Of a stretch of 64,000 nucleotides of DNA, positions 8,941 through 18,284 are shown one piece after another (positions within the stretch are counted from its first letter, which is position 1; each line of letters starts with the position of its first letter). The translations under genes were made by a program, and so were the position numbers. Origin of the DNA: JACCTU01 sp963700495 (GTDB lineage Bacteria; Actinomycetota; Thermoleophilia; Gaiellales; Gaiellaceae); assembly GCA_963700495.1 (NCBI GenBank), contig CAVOXT010000003.1, positions 372,001-436,000 on the forward strand, written 5' to 3'. The notes beneath the pieces are model-generated. The model was not told the DNA's origin. It saw only the letters and a list, made by a program, of their open reading frames with translations, and ran no database searches.

Positions 8941-9462
8941 ATGCAGCAGGTCCTCGTGCTGAACGCGAGCTACGAGCCACTGAACGTCACGACGCTCAGA
9001 CGCGCCCATGTGCTCGTGTTCAAGGGCAAGGCGGAGGTGATCGAAGAACTGGATCGACCACTCCGCTCGGCCACGGGGACGTTCCAGTGGCCACACGTGA
9101 TCCGGCTCGTCCAGTACGTCCGCGTTCCGCGGGCGATCCAGCGCAAGATCTCGCGCCGGGCGCTGTTCGCGCGTGACGGCTGGCGTTGCGTCTACTGCGG
9201 CACGACGCACGGGCGCCTGACCCTCGACCACGTGATCCCGCGCTCCCGCGGCGGCGACTCGGTGTGGGAGAACGTCGTCACGTCGTGCGCGACGTGCAAC
9301 CACAAGAAGGGCAACCGGCTCCTCCACGAGGTGCGCATGGAGCTGAGGATCCCGCCGCGCGCGCCGACGCCGGTGCTCTTCATCCAGCTCGCGGCGCCGA
9401 AGATCCCCGACCGCTGGCGGCCGTACCTGCCCGAGGCCGCCGCGGCCACCGCCGCGGCGTGA
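8941..9462 (+). CDS. HNH endonuclease family protein
   Basis: 173 residues, a common actinobacterial type. The N-terminal half (about 1-70) begins QQVLVLNASYEPLNV, the usual opening of this group. The HNH nuclease domain (about 75-130) shows CVYCG, LTLDHVIPRSRGGDS and CATCNHKKGNR, i.e. two zinc-binding CxxC pairs around the His-Asn-His core. Members of this group are widespread single-copy genes, not typical homing endonucleases, and no intron or intein surrounds it. The biological substrate is unknown. The C-terminus is Ala-rich. Confidence 0.88.
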   Translation: MQQVLVLNASYEPLNVTTLRRAHVLVFKGKAEVIEELDRPLRSATGTFQWPHVIRLVQYVRVPRAIQRKISRRALFARDGWRCVYCGTTHGRLTLDHVIPRSRGGDSVWENVVTSCATCNHKKGNRLLHEVRMELRIPPRAPTPVLFIQLAAPKIPDRWRPYLPEAAAATAAA

Positions 9463-9466
9463 GCGC

Positions 9467-10498
9467 CTAGAGCGGCAGCGCCGTCCCGGGCGGGTGGAGG
9501 ACGTAGACGACCCCGCCTGTCGAGGTCATCCACGCCCGCTCGAACTGCTCGCGGTCGTAGACGCGCCGAACCTCGTCGTTCGTGAGTGCGGCCGGGTCGT
9601 TCGAGACGACGTCGCCGGTCGCGGTGAAGCCGACGATCGTGAGCAGGTGGCCGCGCGTGCCCTCGAGCAGGAAGCCGTCGAGCTCGCCCGGACCGACCGA
9701 GAGCGATGCGACGAGGGGGATGCCCGCGCGGATGAACTGCTCCGCCTCCGCGAGCGAGCGCAGTTGCGTGACGAACCCCTCGAGCCCGAAGCCGCACGCG
9801 TACGCGACGTTGAACGGCCAGTTGCCGGCGCCCCGGTAGCCGTGGTCGTAGGTGAAGCGCGCGGCGTGGTCGACCCACGGGTCGGGGTGGTCCGGGTCGC
9901 GCTCGGTGACCCAGGCGTAGTCCGACGGCGCCGGTCCGACGCCCCAGAAGCCGAGGATCATCGCGGTCGACGCCGGGCTGCACCAGGCTTCACCGCCGCC
10001 GTCGAACTCGGGGTAGTGGCCCGCGTGGAGCTCCTGCGAGTACGCCGGCACGTCGAGGACGAGGTCGCTCGTGAGCGTGGTCTCACTGGGCGAGTAGGCC
10101 GGGGCGTCGTTCGCCACGGCGCACGAGACCCTCGTCACGCGGGGCGGCTCGCCGTGGAGCGTGAGCCGCAGCCGGTAGGCCTGCATCGGTTGCTCGGCGA
10201 CGAAGACGTCAACGGCGACCGAGGCGTCCGGGTCCTCCTGGCCGGGCACGGACGTGCGGCGGAAGCCCGAGTCGTCCGAGGCCCAGCGGCCCATCACGAA
10301 CCAGGCGGTCTCGCGCCGCGCTTCCGTCCGGGCCTGCAGCTCTACGTCGATCCACGTTCCCGGCGGCGTGGTCGCGTTCCACGAGACGGTGGCCCGGGAG
10401 AACGCGAACCCGGGGTCGTGCCACTCGGAGGTCCAGACCGGCTCGGCCGCCGGCTCGAGCACATTGAGGTCGACGCGGTAGGCGGCCGCGCCGCGCAC
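9467..10498 (-). CDS. C39-like cysteine peptidase
   Basis: 343 residues. An N-terminal beta-rich domain of about 140 residues precedes a peptidase C39-like (BtrH/C39_2) domain: nucleophile Cys in EAWCSPAST, later His in TRGHLLTIVGF and Asp in VVSNDPAA. Such proteins cleave peptides, or act as uncharacterised wall-associated peptidases; substrate unknown. I see no signal peptide after the GTG at 10498, so secretion is doubtful unless the start lies elsewhere. It converges on the HNH gene with a 4 bp gap. Confidence 0.82.
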   Translation of the reverse strand: MRGAAAYRVDLNVLEPAAEPVWTSEWHDPGFAFSRATVSWNATTPPGTWIDVELQARTEARRETAWFVMGRWASDDSGFRRTSVPGQEDPDASVAVDVFVAEQPMQAYRLRLTLHGEPPRVTRVSCAVANDAPAYSPSETTLTSDLVLDVPAYSQELHAGHYPEFDGGGEAWCSPASTAMILGFWGVGPAPSDYAWVTERDPDHPDPWVDHAARFTYDHGYRGAGNWPFNVAYACGFGLEGFVTQLRSLAEAEQFIRAGIPLVASLSVGPGELDGFLLEGTRGHLLTIVGFTATGDVVSNDPAALTNDEVRRVYDREQFERAWMTSTGGVVYVLHPPGTALPL

Positions 10499-10508
10499 GC
10501 TCCCGATG

Positions 10509-10703
10509 CTACGCGGAGCGGTCCGGAGCCTCGACGACCTCGAGCAGCGCGGGGCCGGTGCGGAAGAGCGCGCTCGGGCCCGGCCAGGAGACCACCTGCT
10601 CGAAGCCGAGCCGCTTGTACGAGGCGACCGTCTCGTCGAGATGCTCGACGATCTGCACGAAGCGCTCGGTCAACGCGTCGCTCAGCTCCTGCTCGTCCTG
10701 CAT
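10509..10703 (-). CDS. Small protein resembling half of a VOC/glyoxalase fold
   Basis: 64 residues from ATG 10703. The stretch FVQIVEHLDETVASYKRLGF followed by SALFRTGPALLEVVEAP resembles one beta-alpha-beta-beta-beta module of the vicinal oxygen chelate fold, but only one module is present and no metal ligands can be assigned. It is divergent from argC, 40 bp away, and stops 10 bp before the C39 peptidase start. Both could be one transcript. No RBS is evident, consistent with a leaderless message. Confidence 0.55.
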   Translation of the reverse strand: MQDEQELSDALTERFVQIVEHLDETVASYKRLGFEQVVSWPGPSALFRTGPALLEVVEAPDRSA

Positions 10704-10710
10704 AGCTTTC

Positions 10711-10738
10711 GCATAGTAACACAACTTCTGGCATACTA
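10711..10738. promoter_or_regulatory. argC upstream region: 20-bp-spaced direct repeat and probable leaderless promoters
   Basis: The 40 bp between argC (plus) and the small divergent gene contain GCATAGTA at 10711-10718 and GCATACTA at 10731-10738, exactly 20 bp apart (two helical turns). CATACT at 10732-10737 could be a -10 box placing the start of transcription near the argC GTG, so argC may be leaderless. On the minus strand TACTAT serves the divergent gene equally. ArgR, encoded in this operon, is a candidate ligand, but the repeat does not clearly match the known ARG-box consensus. Confidence 0.4.
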
Positions 10739-10743
10739 CGCCG

Positions 10744-11721
10744 GTGCAGACCGCGGCAATCCTCGGCGCTTCCGGCTACGCCGGCCAGGAGACGCTCGAC
10801 CGCGTGCTCGCCCACCCCGGGCTCGAGCCGGTCGCGCTCGGCTCCGATTCGCTTGCCGGGCGGTCGGCTTCGGCGCTCGACGTGCGCCTGAACGGTCACC
10901 TGCCGTCGTTCGTGACAAACGCGGAGGCACTCGTGTCCGGTGCGGACGTGATCTTCGCGTGCCTCGGCCACGAGGACGCCGCGGCGCTCGAGCCGCCTGA
11001 AGGCGCGGTCGTGGTCGACCTTTCCGGTGCCCATCGGCTTCGGGAGGCTGGGCAGTACGAGTCCTGGTACGGCTTCGAGCACCCGCAGCCGTCGGGGCTC
11101 GCCCAGTGGAGCTACGCCGTGCCCGAGCTGACCCCACCGACCGGGCCGCTGATCGCCAACCCCGGCTGCTACGCCACCGCCGCGCTGCTCGCGCTCGCGC
11201 CTATCGCGGAGCTCGTCGACCCCCGGAGCGTCGTCGTCGACGCGAAGTCGGGCGTCTCGGGCGCCGGTCGCTCGCTCAAGGCCTCGTCGCACGCGGGCTT
11301 CGTGCTCGAGAACGTCTCGCCGTACAAGGTCGGGACGCACCAGCACGCCCCCGAGATCGAGCAGACGCTCGGGTTCCCGGTCTGCTTCGTCCCGCACCTG
11401 GTGCCGGTCCGGCGAGGGCTGATCGCGACCTGCTACGCGGACGCCGACGGCGGGGTGCGCGAGGCGCTCGAGGCTGCGTACGCCGGCTCGGCCGTCGTAC
11501 GCGTGCTCCCACCCGACGTTGCGCCCGAGCTCGCGCGTGTGCAGAGCACCGACGTGGCGGAGATCGGCGTCTTCGAGGACCGCGCGACCGGCAAGGCGAT
11601 CGTCGTCTGCACGCTCGACAACCTCGGCAAGGGCGCCGCGGGGCAGGCCGTCCAGAACGCGAATCTCGCGCTCGGACTCGACGAGACCGCCGGGCTCCGG
11701 CTTCAGGGGGTGCTCGTATGA
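10744..11721 (+). CDS. argC: N-acetyl-gamma-glutamyl-phosphate reductase
   Basis: 325 residues from a GTG. It reduces N-acetylglutamyl phosphate to the semialdehyde with NADPH, step 3 of arginine biosynthesis. The N-terminal Rossmann motif ILGASGYAGQE is at about 6-16. The active-site cysteine lies in ANPGCYATAALL (about residue 142). The catalytic His region is VGTHQHAPEIEQ. It is first in the arg operon and overlaps argJ by ATGA, so translation is coupled. Probably repressed by the ArgR encoded downstream. Confidence 0.97.
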   Translation: MQTAAILGASGYAGQETLDRVLAHPGLEPVALGSDSLAGRSASALDVRLNGHLPSFVTNAEALVSGADVIFACLGHEDAAALEPPEGAVVVDLSGAHRLREAGQYESWYGFEHPQPSGLAQWSYAVPELTPPTGPLIANPGCYATAALLALAPIAELVDPRSVVVDAKSGVSGAGRSLKASSHAGFVLENVSPYKVGTHQHAPEIEQTLGFPVCFVPHLVPVRRGLIATCYADADGGVREALEAAYAGSAVVRVLPPDVAPELARVQSTDVAEIGVFEDRATGKAIVVCTLDNLGKGAAGQAVQNANLALGLDETAGLRLQGVLV

Positions 11722-12872
11722 GTGTCACGGCCGCACGCGGTTTCGTCGCCAGCGGCGTGCACTGCGGCATCCGACGCAGCAGTCTCGACCTAGCGCTCGT
11801 CCGCTCGACGGAGCCCGCGACCGGCGCCGCGATGTTCACCGTGAACCGGATGCTGGCCGCGCCGGTGATCGTCTCCAAGGAGCACCTCGGTCTCGCGCAG
11901 CCGCAGGCTGTCGTGATCAACTCGGCCAACGCGAACGCGGTCACTGGCGCGCAGGGCGAGCGCGACGCGCGCGAGACGGCGGCGAGCGTCGGGAGCCTGC
12001 TCGGGCTGCCCGCAGAGCAGGTGCTCGTGCTCTCGACGGGCGTGATCGGCGTTCCGCTGCCGATCGACGCGCTGCTCGCAGGTCTACCCATGGCTGCGTC
12101 CAGGCTCTCGAGCGACGGCGGCGCTGCTGCGGCGGAGGCGATCCTGACCACGGACACGTGCACCAAGGAGTCCGTCGCGCGCGGCGAGGATTTCGTGGTC
12201 GGCGGCATGGCGAAGGGCTCCGGGATGATCCACCCGGACCTTGCGACGATGCTCGCCGTCGTCACGACCGACTATCCACTCGAGCCCGGTGAGGCGCTCG
12301 AGTTCCTCCGGCCGGCCGTCGAGCGGAGTTTCAACTCGATCTCCGTCGACGGCGAGTGCTCGACGAACGACACGGTCGTGCTCCTAGCGAACGGCGTGTC
12401 GGGTGCGAAGCGGGACGAGAGCGCGTTCGCCGCCGCGCTCGACGCGGTGTGCTCGGCGCTCGCAGCCGAGATCGTCGCCGACGGCGAAGGCGCAACCCTC
12501 GTCGCCGAGATCGGCGTGACGGGTGCGGCCTCGGTCGCGGAGGCGAAGGCAATCGCGCGGCGAATTGCCACGTCGCCGCTCGTGAAGACTGCGCTCCACG
12601 GCCGCGACGCCAACTGGGGACGTGTGCTCGCCGCCGCGGGCTCGGCTCCCTTCAACGGGGGCTATGCCCTGCTCGACCCCGAGCGCGTCACGCTCGACTT
12701 CGACGGCGTGCGCGTCCTGGAGCGCGGTGCGCCGAGCGGCTTCGAGCCGGAGCTCGACGGAGACACGGTCACCATCGCGCTCGACCTCGGCCTCGGGCCG
12801 GGCGCCGCGAGGTACCTGACGAGCGACCTCTCGTCCGACTACGTCCGGATCAACGCGGAGTACCGCTCGTGA
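11718..12872 (+). CDS. argJ: Bifunctional ornithine acetyltransferase / N-acetylglutamate synthase
   Basis: 384 residues. ArgJ moves the acetyl group from N-acetylornithine to glutamate, recycling acetyl and, in bifunctional forms, also using acetyl-CoA. The precursor self-cleaves before a Thr in the motif PDLATML; here Thr177, giving alpha and beta chains. The oxyanion-hole threonines lie in VLSTGVIG. The C-terminal GRDANWGRVLAAAG motif is conserved. Start ATG overlaps the argC stop, and the stop overlaps argB (GTGA). No argA or argE is needed if this enzyme is bifunctional. Confidence 0.97.
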   Translation: MSVTAARGFVASGVHCGIRRSSLDLALVRSTEPATGAAMFTVNRMLAAPVIVSKEHLGLAQPQAVVINSANANAVTGAQGERDARETAASVGSLLGLPAEQVLVLSTGVIGVPLPIDALLAGLPMAASRLSSDGGAAAAEAILTTDTCTKESVARGEDFVVGGMAKGSGMIHPDLATMLAVVTTDYPLEPGEALEFLRPAVERSFNSISVDGECSTNDTVVLLANGVSGAKRDESAFAAALDAVCSALAAEIVADGEGATLVAEIGVTGAASVAEAKAIARRIATSPLVKTALHGRDANWGRVLAAAGSAPFNGGYALLDPERVTLDFDGVRVLERGAPSGFEPELDGDTVTIALDLGLGPGAARYLTSDLSSDYVRINAEYRS

Positions 12873-13531
12873 GGATGGTCGTGAAGATCGGCGGTGCGGT
12901 CGCGGCCGAGGCGGCGACCACCGTGCTCGAGCTCGCCGCCGAGCACGAGGTCTGCGTCGTGCACGGCGCGGGTCCGCAGATCTCGGCGGAGATGGCGCGC
13001 CACGGCCTGCCGGTCGAGTTCGTCGGCGGCCGCCGCGTCACGGGTCCCGAGGCCCTCGTACTCGTCCGCCGCTCGTTCGAGCAAGTCAACGGCGAGCTGT
13101 GCGCCGCGGTCGGCGAGCGCGCCGTCGGCCTGCTCGGCAACGAGATCGGCTTGCACGCCGTGCAGGTGCCGGAGCTCGGCCTGGTCGGCGACCCCGTGCC
13201 GAGCCGTCCACCCGCGATCGAGCTCGCGCTCGCCGAAGGGCTGATCCCGGTCGTCGCGCCGGTCGCCGTCGGGCCGCTGAACGTGAATGCCGACGAAGCT
13301 GCGGCGGCGCTCGCGGTGGGGATCGGCGCCGACCGCATCGTCTTCATCACCGACGTTCCCGGCGTGCTGCTCGACGGCGCGGTCGCGGTCACGCTCGCGG
13401 CGCACGACGCCGACCGGATGCTCGACGCCGGTGAGTTCGAAGGAGGGATCGTGCCGAAGCTGCGCGCCGCGGTCACGGCGGCGCGCCTCGGCGTGCAGGC
13501 GGAGATCGGTGCGACGGCGGTGGTCGCATGA
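12869..13531 (+). CDS. argB: Acetylglutamate kinase (short form)
   Basis: 220 residues, shorter than the 250-300 common in the family. It phosphorylates N-acetylglutamate with ATP. Amino acid kinase features: VVKIGGA at the N-terminus, VVHGAGPQIS for substrate binding, FVGGRRVTG, PLNVNADEAAAALA and FITDVPGVLLDG near the nucleotide site, and GGIVPKLRAA with the conserved Lys. The N-terminal helix needed for arginine-sensitive hexamer formation seems absent, so feedback inhibition by arginine through that helix is unlikely (inference). The GTG start overlaps the argJ stop and the stop overlaps argD by ATGA. Confidence 0.95.
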   Translation: MRMVVKIGGAVAAEAATTVLELAAEHEVCVVHGAGPQISAEMARHGLPVEFVGGRRVTGPEALVLVRRSFEQVNGELCAAVGERAVGLLGNEIGLHAVQVPELGLVGDPVPSRPPAIELALAEGLIPVVAPVAVGPLNVNADEAAAALAVGIGADRIVFITDVPGVLLDGAVAVTLAAHDADRMLDAGEFEGGIVPKLRAAVTAARLGVQAEIGATAVVA

Positions 13532-14648
13532 GTGCGGTCGCACAACACTCCGTGCTCCCCACCTACGCGCGCCACGGCGTCACCCTCGTGTCCGGCGACG
13601 GTGCATGGGTCGTCGACGAGACAGGCCGGCGCTACCTCGACTTCGTTGCCGGGATCGCGGTCGTCGGACTCGGACATCTCCACCCGGCGCCGTTCTCGGC
13701 CGCACAGGCGCAGCTCGAGCGCCTCTGGCACGTCTCGAACCTCTACTGGACCGAGCCGATGACGCAGCTCGCGGAGCGGCTCTCGGATCGCTTCGGGGGC
13801 GCTCAGTCGTTCTTCTGCAACTCCGGGGCGGAGGCGATCGAGGCGGCGCTGAAGTACGCGCGCAAGGCTACGGGCAAGCCCGGCGTCGTCGCGCTCGAAG
13901 GCTCCTTCCACGGCCGCACCTGCGGAGCGCTCGCAGTGACCGGACAGCCGGCGAAGCGCGCGGCGTTCGAGCCGCTCCTGCCGGGTGTCGCGTTCGCCCG
14001 GCCGAACGACGTCGCGTCGCTCGAGCAGGCCGTCACCGCTGAGACCGGCTGCATCCTGCTCGAGCCGGTGCTCGGGGAGGGCGGCATCGTCCCGCTCGAC
14101 GCCGCGTTCGTCGAGGCCGCCCGCGCTCTCGCCGACGAGGCCGGCGCGCTGCTCGTGTTCGACGAGGTGCAGACGGGCGTCGGGCGCACGGGCACGTTCT
14201 TCGCGTTCGAGCAGCTCGGGGTGGTGCCCGACGCGACGACGCTGGCAAAAGGGCTCGCAAACGGCCTGCCGATCGGGTGCCTGCTCGTCGCCGACTCGGC
14301 CGCCGGTGCGTTCCAGCCGGGCGACCACGCGAGCACGTTCGGCGGGAACCCCGTCGCCTGCCGCCGCGGCGGTGGCCGTCTGCGACACGATCGACGACGA
14401 CCTGCTGACGAGCGTGCGCGCGCACGGCGCAGCGATCGCCGAGCGGCTCCCGAACGTGCGCGGCCGCGGGCTGCTGCTCGCGGTCGAGACGTCGAGGCCC
14501 TCGAGCGAGGTCGTCGCCGACTGCCTCGAGCGCGCGTTGCTCGTCGGCACCGCAGGCGAGACTGCGATCCGCGCTCACACCGCCGCTGACCCTGACCAAC
14601 GAGGAGCTCGACCACGGCCTCGCGATCCTCGAGGAGGTGCTCGGATGA
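13528..14648 (+). CDS. argD: Acetylornithine aminotransferase (two apparent frameshifts)
   Basis: Expected product about 372 residues. PLP enzyme converting the semialdehyde to N-acetylornithine. Class III aminotransferase motifs: CNSGAEAIEAALK, GSFHGRT, FDEVQTGVGRTG and the PLP lysine in TTLAKGLANGLPIG. After GGNPVAC the frame shifts at about 14361-14366, and again at ATCCGCGCTC (about 14572), before the last 25 residues (LTPPLTLTNEELDHGLAILE). The locus is 1121 bp, which fits two single-base insertions in an otherwise normal gene. The TGA overlaps the argR start. Confidence 0.93.
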
Positions 14649-15106
14649 ACAAGTTCGATCGCCAGGGTGCGATCCTCCGCCTCGTCAACGAGCGCAGGCT
14701 CGGCACGCAGACGGAGCTCGCCGAGGCGTTGCGCGACCACGGCTTCGACGCGGTCCAGACGACCGTCTCCCGGGACATCGCGCAGCTGGGGCTCGTCAAG
14801 GTTCGCGACGAGGACGGCAGGCTGGTCTACGCACTCCCGGGCGCCGCCGACCTCGACCGGCTCAGCGAGCTCACGTCCGCGCTTCGCCGCTACGCGGTGA
14901 CGCTCGTCCCGACCGGCAACCTGCTCGTGATCCAGACGCCGCCCGGGCACGCGCATGCGCTCGCGCTCGTTCTCGACACCGCCGCGCTCGGCGACGTCGC
15001 GGGGACGGTCGCGGGCGACGACACGATCTTCGTCGCGGCACGCGACGGCCTCACGGGCGCCGACCTCGCCGAGCAGTTCCGACATCACCTGGAAGGAGAG
15101 ACATGA
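14645..15106 (+). CDS. argR: Arginine repressor ArgR
   Basis: 153 residues. N-terminal winged helix (about 1-70) with QTELAEALRDHGFDAVQTTV and SRDIAQLGLVKV; C-terminal oligomerisation and arginine-binding domain with the GDVAGTVAGDDTIFVAAR motif that holds the conserved arginine-binding aspartates. In the presence of arginine ArgR hexamers repress arginine biosynthesis. It lies inside the operon it should control, between argD and argG, with 4 bp overlaps at both ends. Confidence 0.96.
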   Translation: MNKFDRQGAILRLVNERRLGTQTELAEALRDHGFDAVQTTVSRDIAQLGLVKVRDEDGRLVYALPGAADLDRLSELTSALRRYAVTLVPTGNLLVIQTPPGHAHALALVLDTAALGDVAGTVAGDDTIFVAARDGLTGADLAEQFRHHLEGET

Positions 15107-16308
15107 GCCGGACCGCGGTGCTCGCCTACTCGGGCGGGCTTGACACGAGCTGCGCGATCGCGTGGCTGAACGAGGACTACGGCTTCGACGAAGTCGTCGC
15201 CGTCCTGGTCGACGTCGGCCAGGACGCCGCCTTCGAGCCCGCAATCGCGCGCGGCTACGCGGCCGGCGCGAGCGACGTCGTCCTCGTCGACCGCAAGCGC
15301 GAGTTCGCGTCCGACCAGGTCGCGAAGGCGCTGCTCGTGAACGCGCTCTACGAGGGCCGCTACCCGCTCGTGTCCGCGCTCTCGCGCCCGGTGATCGCCG
15401 AGGCGGTCGCCGAGGTCGCGCTCGAGCTCGACGCGGAGGCAGTCGTCCACGGCTGCACCGGAAAGGGGAACGACCAGCTGCGGTTCGAGCTCGCGTTCAA
15501 GGCGAAGTACCCGGGCGTGCGCGTGATCGCGCCGCTTCGCGACCGCGTCTGGACGCGCGACGAGGAGATCGCCTACGCCGAGGCACGCGGCATCCCGGTC
15601 GAGGCGAAGGCGAGCAAGCCGTACTCGGTCGACGACAACCTCTTCGGACGCGCAATCGAAGCGGGCGTGCTCGAGGATCCCTGGGCCGCACCACCGGAGG
15701 ACGCATTCCTGCTCACGTCGCGCCCCGCGGATGCCCCGTCGCCGGTCGACGCCGTCGTCGGGTTCGAGGAGGGACTGCCTGTCTCACTCGACGGGGAGGA
15801 GCTCGAGCTACACGAGTTGATCGCGACGCTGAACCCACTCGCCGGCGCGTACGGGATCGGCCGGATCGACATGATCGAGAACCGCGTGGTCGGCATCAAG
15901 AGCCGAGAGCTCTACGAGGCGCCGGCGGCGATCGCGCTGATCGCCGCGCACCAGGGGCTCGAGGACATCGTGCTCACGAAGGCAGAGGCGATCGCGAAGC
16001 GGGAGCTCGAGCCGAAGTGGGCCAAGCTGCTCTACGACGGGCTCTGGTTCAGTCCGCTGCGCTCCGCGTACGACGCGTTCTTCGCGGCGACGCAGACCCT
16101 CGTGACGGGCGAGGTTCGTCTGTCGCTGCAGGCGGGCGCGCCTGTCGTCACGGGGCGCCGCTCCGAGTACGCGCTCTATGCGGAGACACTTGCCTCGTAC
16201 AGCACCGGCGAGACGTTCCCGCACGACGCGTCGGAGGGCTTCATTCGGATCGCTGCGCTCGAGGTGGAGCTGGCGGCCGCACGCGAACGTAAGCTCGCAC
16301 ACGCATGA
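15103..16308 (+). CDS. argG: Argininosuccinate synthase
   Basis: 401 residues. Joins citrulline and aspartate using ATP. The P-loop-like LAYSGGLDTSCAIAWL is at the N-terminus (about 8-23), followed by the conserved HGCTGKGNDQLRFEL and GRIDMIENRVVGIKSRE signatures. Length is normal and the frame intact. Start ATG overlaps the argR stop and the TGA overlaps the argH start by 4 bp. Confidence 0.98.
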   Translation: MSRTAVLAYSGGLDTSCAIAWLNEDYGFDEVVAVLVDVGQDAAFEPAIARGYAAGASDVVLVDRKREFASDQVAKALLVNALYEGRYPLVSALSRPVIAEAVAEVALELDAEAVVHGCTGKGNDQLRFELAFKAKYPGVRVIAPLRDRVWTRDEEIAYAEARGIPVEAKASKPYSVDDNLFGRAIEAGVLEDPWAAPPEDAFLLTSRPADAPSPVDAVVGFEEGLPVSLDGEELELHELIATLNPLAGAYGIGRIDMIENRVVGIKSRELYEAPAAIALIAAHQGLEDIVLTKAEAIAKRELEPKWAKLLYDGLWFSPLRSAYDAFFAATQTLVTGEVRLSLQAGAPVVTGRRSEYALYAETLASYSTGETFPHDASEGFIRIAALEVELAAARERKLAHA

Positions 16309-17517
16309 CGCTCTGGTCCGGGAGAGTCGCGACGGGCCTTGCGCGCGAGGTCGAGGAGTTCCTCCGTGCCGACGACGCCGAGCTCTTCTACTACGACGTC
16401 GAGGGGACGCGGCTGCACGCGCGCCGGCTCAATGCGGCCGGGTTGTTGAGCAACGAAGAGCTCCGCGACGCCGAACGGCTGCTCGACGGGCTCGCGTGGG
16501 AGTCGGGCGACGAAGACGTCCACACGTTGATCGAGCGCCAGCTCGGCGAGATCGGCCGCAGGATCCAGTCCGGGCGCTCGCGCAACGACCAGGTCGTGAC
16601 CGCGCTGCGCCTCTACGTCGTCGACGCGTGCGCAGAGGCGATCGAGGCGATCGAGCGGTTCGCGCGCGTGGCGCTCGAGCGCGCGGAGCAGGAGGCGGAC
16701 ACGGCGATGCCCGGCTACACGCACCTGCAGCGTGCGCAGCCAGTGACCGTGGGCCATCACCTGCTCGCGTGGACCGAGATGCTCGACCGCGACCGCACCC
16801 GCTTTCGCTTCGCCCGCGAGCAGGCGAAGCCGCTGCCGCTCGGCGCCGCCGCGCTCGCCGGCTCGACACTCGCGCTGCCGCCTCCTCCGGGTCCGACGAT
16901 GCGCAACTCGCTGGACGCCGTCGCGGACCGCGACTTCGCTCTCGACTACCTCTACGCGTGCGCCGTTCTTGCGTCGCACCTCTCGCGAATCGGCGAGGAG
17001 CTCGTGCTCTGGGCGTCGAGTGAGTTTGCGTTCGTGCACCTGCCGGAGTGCGCGGCAACGGGATCGTCCGCGATGCCGCAGAAACTGAACCCCGATGTGG
17101 CCGAGCTCGTCCGCGGCAAGGCAGGCACCGCTCTCGGCCGCCTGCACCGGCCTGCTCGCGACGGTCAAGGGCCTGCCGCTCGCGTACAACCGCGACCTGC
17201 AGGAGGACAAGACGCCGGTGTTCGCCGCGCGACACGACGTGCGGCTCAGCCTCGAGGCGCTGACCGTCTTCGTTGCCGAACTCGGTTTCGACCGCGGGCA
17301 TCTCGCGGCCGCTTGCTCGGACCCGCTTCTGCTCGCGACGGACGCGGCGGAGGACCTCGTCCGCAAAGGCGTTCCGTTCCGAGAGGCGCACGAGCGGATC
17401 GCCGCGGAGGTGCGCGACGGGACGTTCGTCGCGCCCGGCACCCCCCGCCCGCGGCCCGCACCGGGACCGGGTGGCGTGCACGACGCGCTCGCGGATGCGC
17501 GTGCCCGCTGGGGCTAG
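16305..17517 (+). CDS. argH: Argininosuccinate lyase (one apparent frameshift)
   Basis: Expected product about 403 residues, slightly short for the family. Splits argininosuccinate to arginine and fumarate. Fumarase/aspartase superfamily motifs: SGRSRNDQVVTALRL, TAMPGYTHLQRAQP with the catalytic His and GSSAMPQKLNPDVAEL as the signature loop. The frame breaks at about 17145 (CCTGCACCGG) between GRL and the family-typical GLLATVKGLPLAYNRDLQ; one extra base restores it, and the 1213 bp locus is one base over a codon multiple. The stop overlaps the convergent sulfurtransferase stop by 2 bp. Confidence 0.94.
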
Positions 17518-18219
17518 CCCGTTTCGACCGGCAGCCCGAGCGTCTCCCACTGGCTCCACGAGCCGGGGTAGAGGCGCGCGTCGCGGCCGGCGAGCCAGAG
17601 GCGGTGCACCGTCACGCTCGAAGTCACTCCCGAGCCGCAGTACGCAGCGATCTCCCCCGGCGGCAGCTCGGGCAGCCGCTCGTTCCAGGGTGCGCTCAGC
17701 GCGCCGGGGATCCGGCCGGGCACCTTGTCGATCGGGTTCTCCTCGCCGCGCCAGCGTGACGCGAGCCGGGCGTCGACGACCACGAGCTCGCCGGCGCGCT
17801 CGAGGATCTCCTCGGCCTCGACGGTGTCACCGCTGCGCTCGCGTGGCACGAACAGGGCCGGCTCCACCTCCTCGTCCCCCGCTCGGAGAGCGCCGCCCCA
17901 GCTCTCGATCCCGCCGAGCAGGACCGGCGCAGTCGTCGTGCCCGAAGTGCCGCAGCAGCCACCAGAGGCGCTCCGCTCCGCCCATGTTCCCGTAGGCGAC
18001 GACGAGCACCCCCTCCTCGATGCCTGCGCGAGACGCTGCCGCGGCGAACTCCCTCGCGCCGGGAAGCGGATGCCTGCCCTGGCCCTCGACCGAGAGATCG
18101 GAGAGGTCGGCGTCGACGTCGAGGAACGACGCACCCGGGATGTGGCCCACGCGATAGAGCTCGCGACCACGCTCGGCGCTTTCGATGTCCCAGCGGCAGT
18201 CGACGAACTGGGCCCGCAT
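17514..18219 (-). CDS. Thiosulfate/3-mercaptopyruvate sulfurtransferase (one apparent frameshift)
   Basis: Expected product about 235 residues with two rhodanese domains. The first (about 1-105) is non-catalytic. The second holds the active-site Cys in AYCGSGVTSSV; the CGSGVT loop favours 3-mercaptopyruvate or thiosulfate as donor. The reading frame is lost at about 17925-17932, inside WLLRHFGHDD...VLLGGIESW; one extra base is implied by the locus length. The gene converges on argH. Confidence 0.88.
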
Positions 18220-18284
18220 CGTCCGGGAGTGTGACGAATCGCGCCCTCTGCGCCGTAGAGGGGGGAAACCACCCAGGAGGGACG

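Noticed and set aside
8941..9462. HNH gene as a mobile homing endonuclease.
   Set aside because: No intron, intein or repeats around it, and the sequence matches the widespread stand-alone actinobacterial HNH group.
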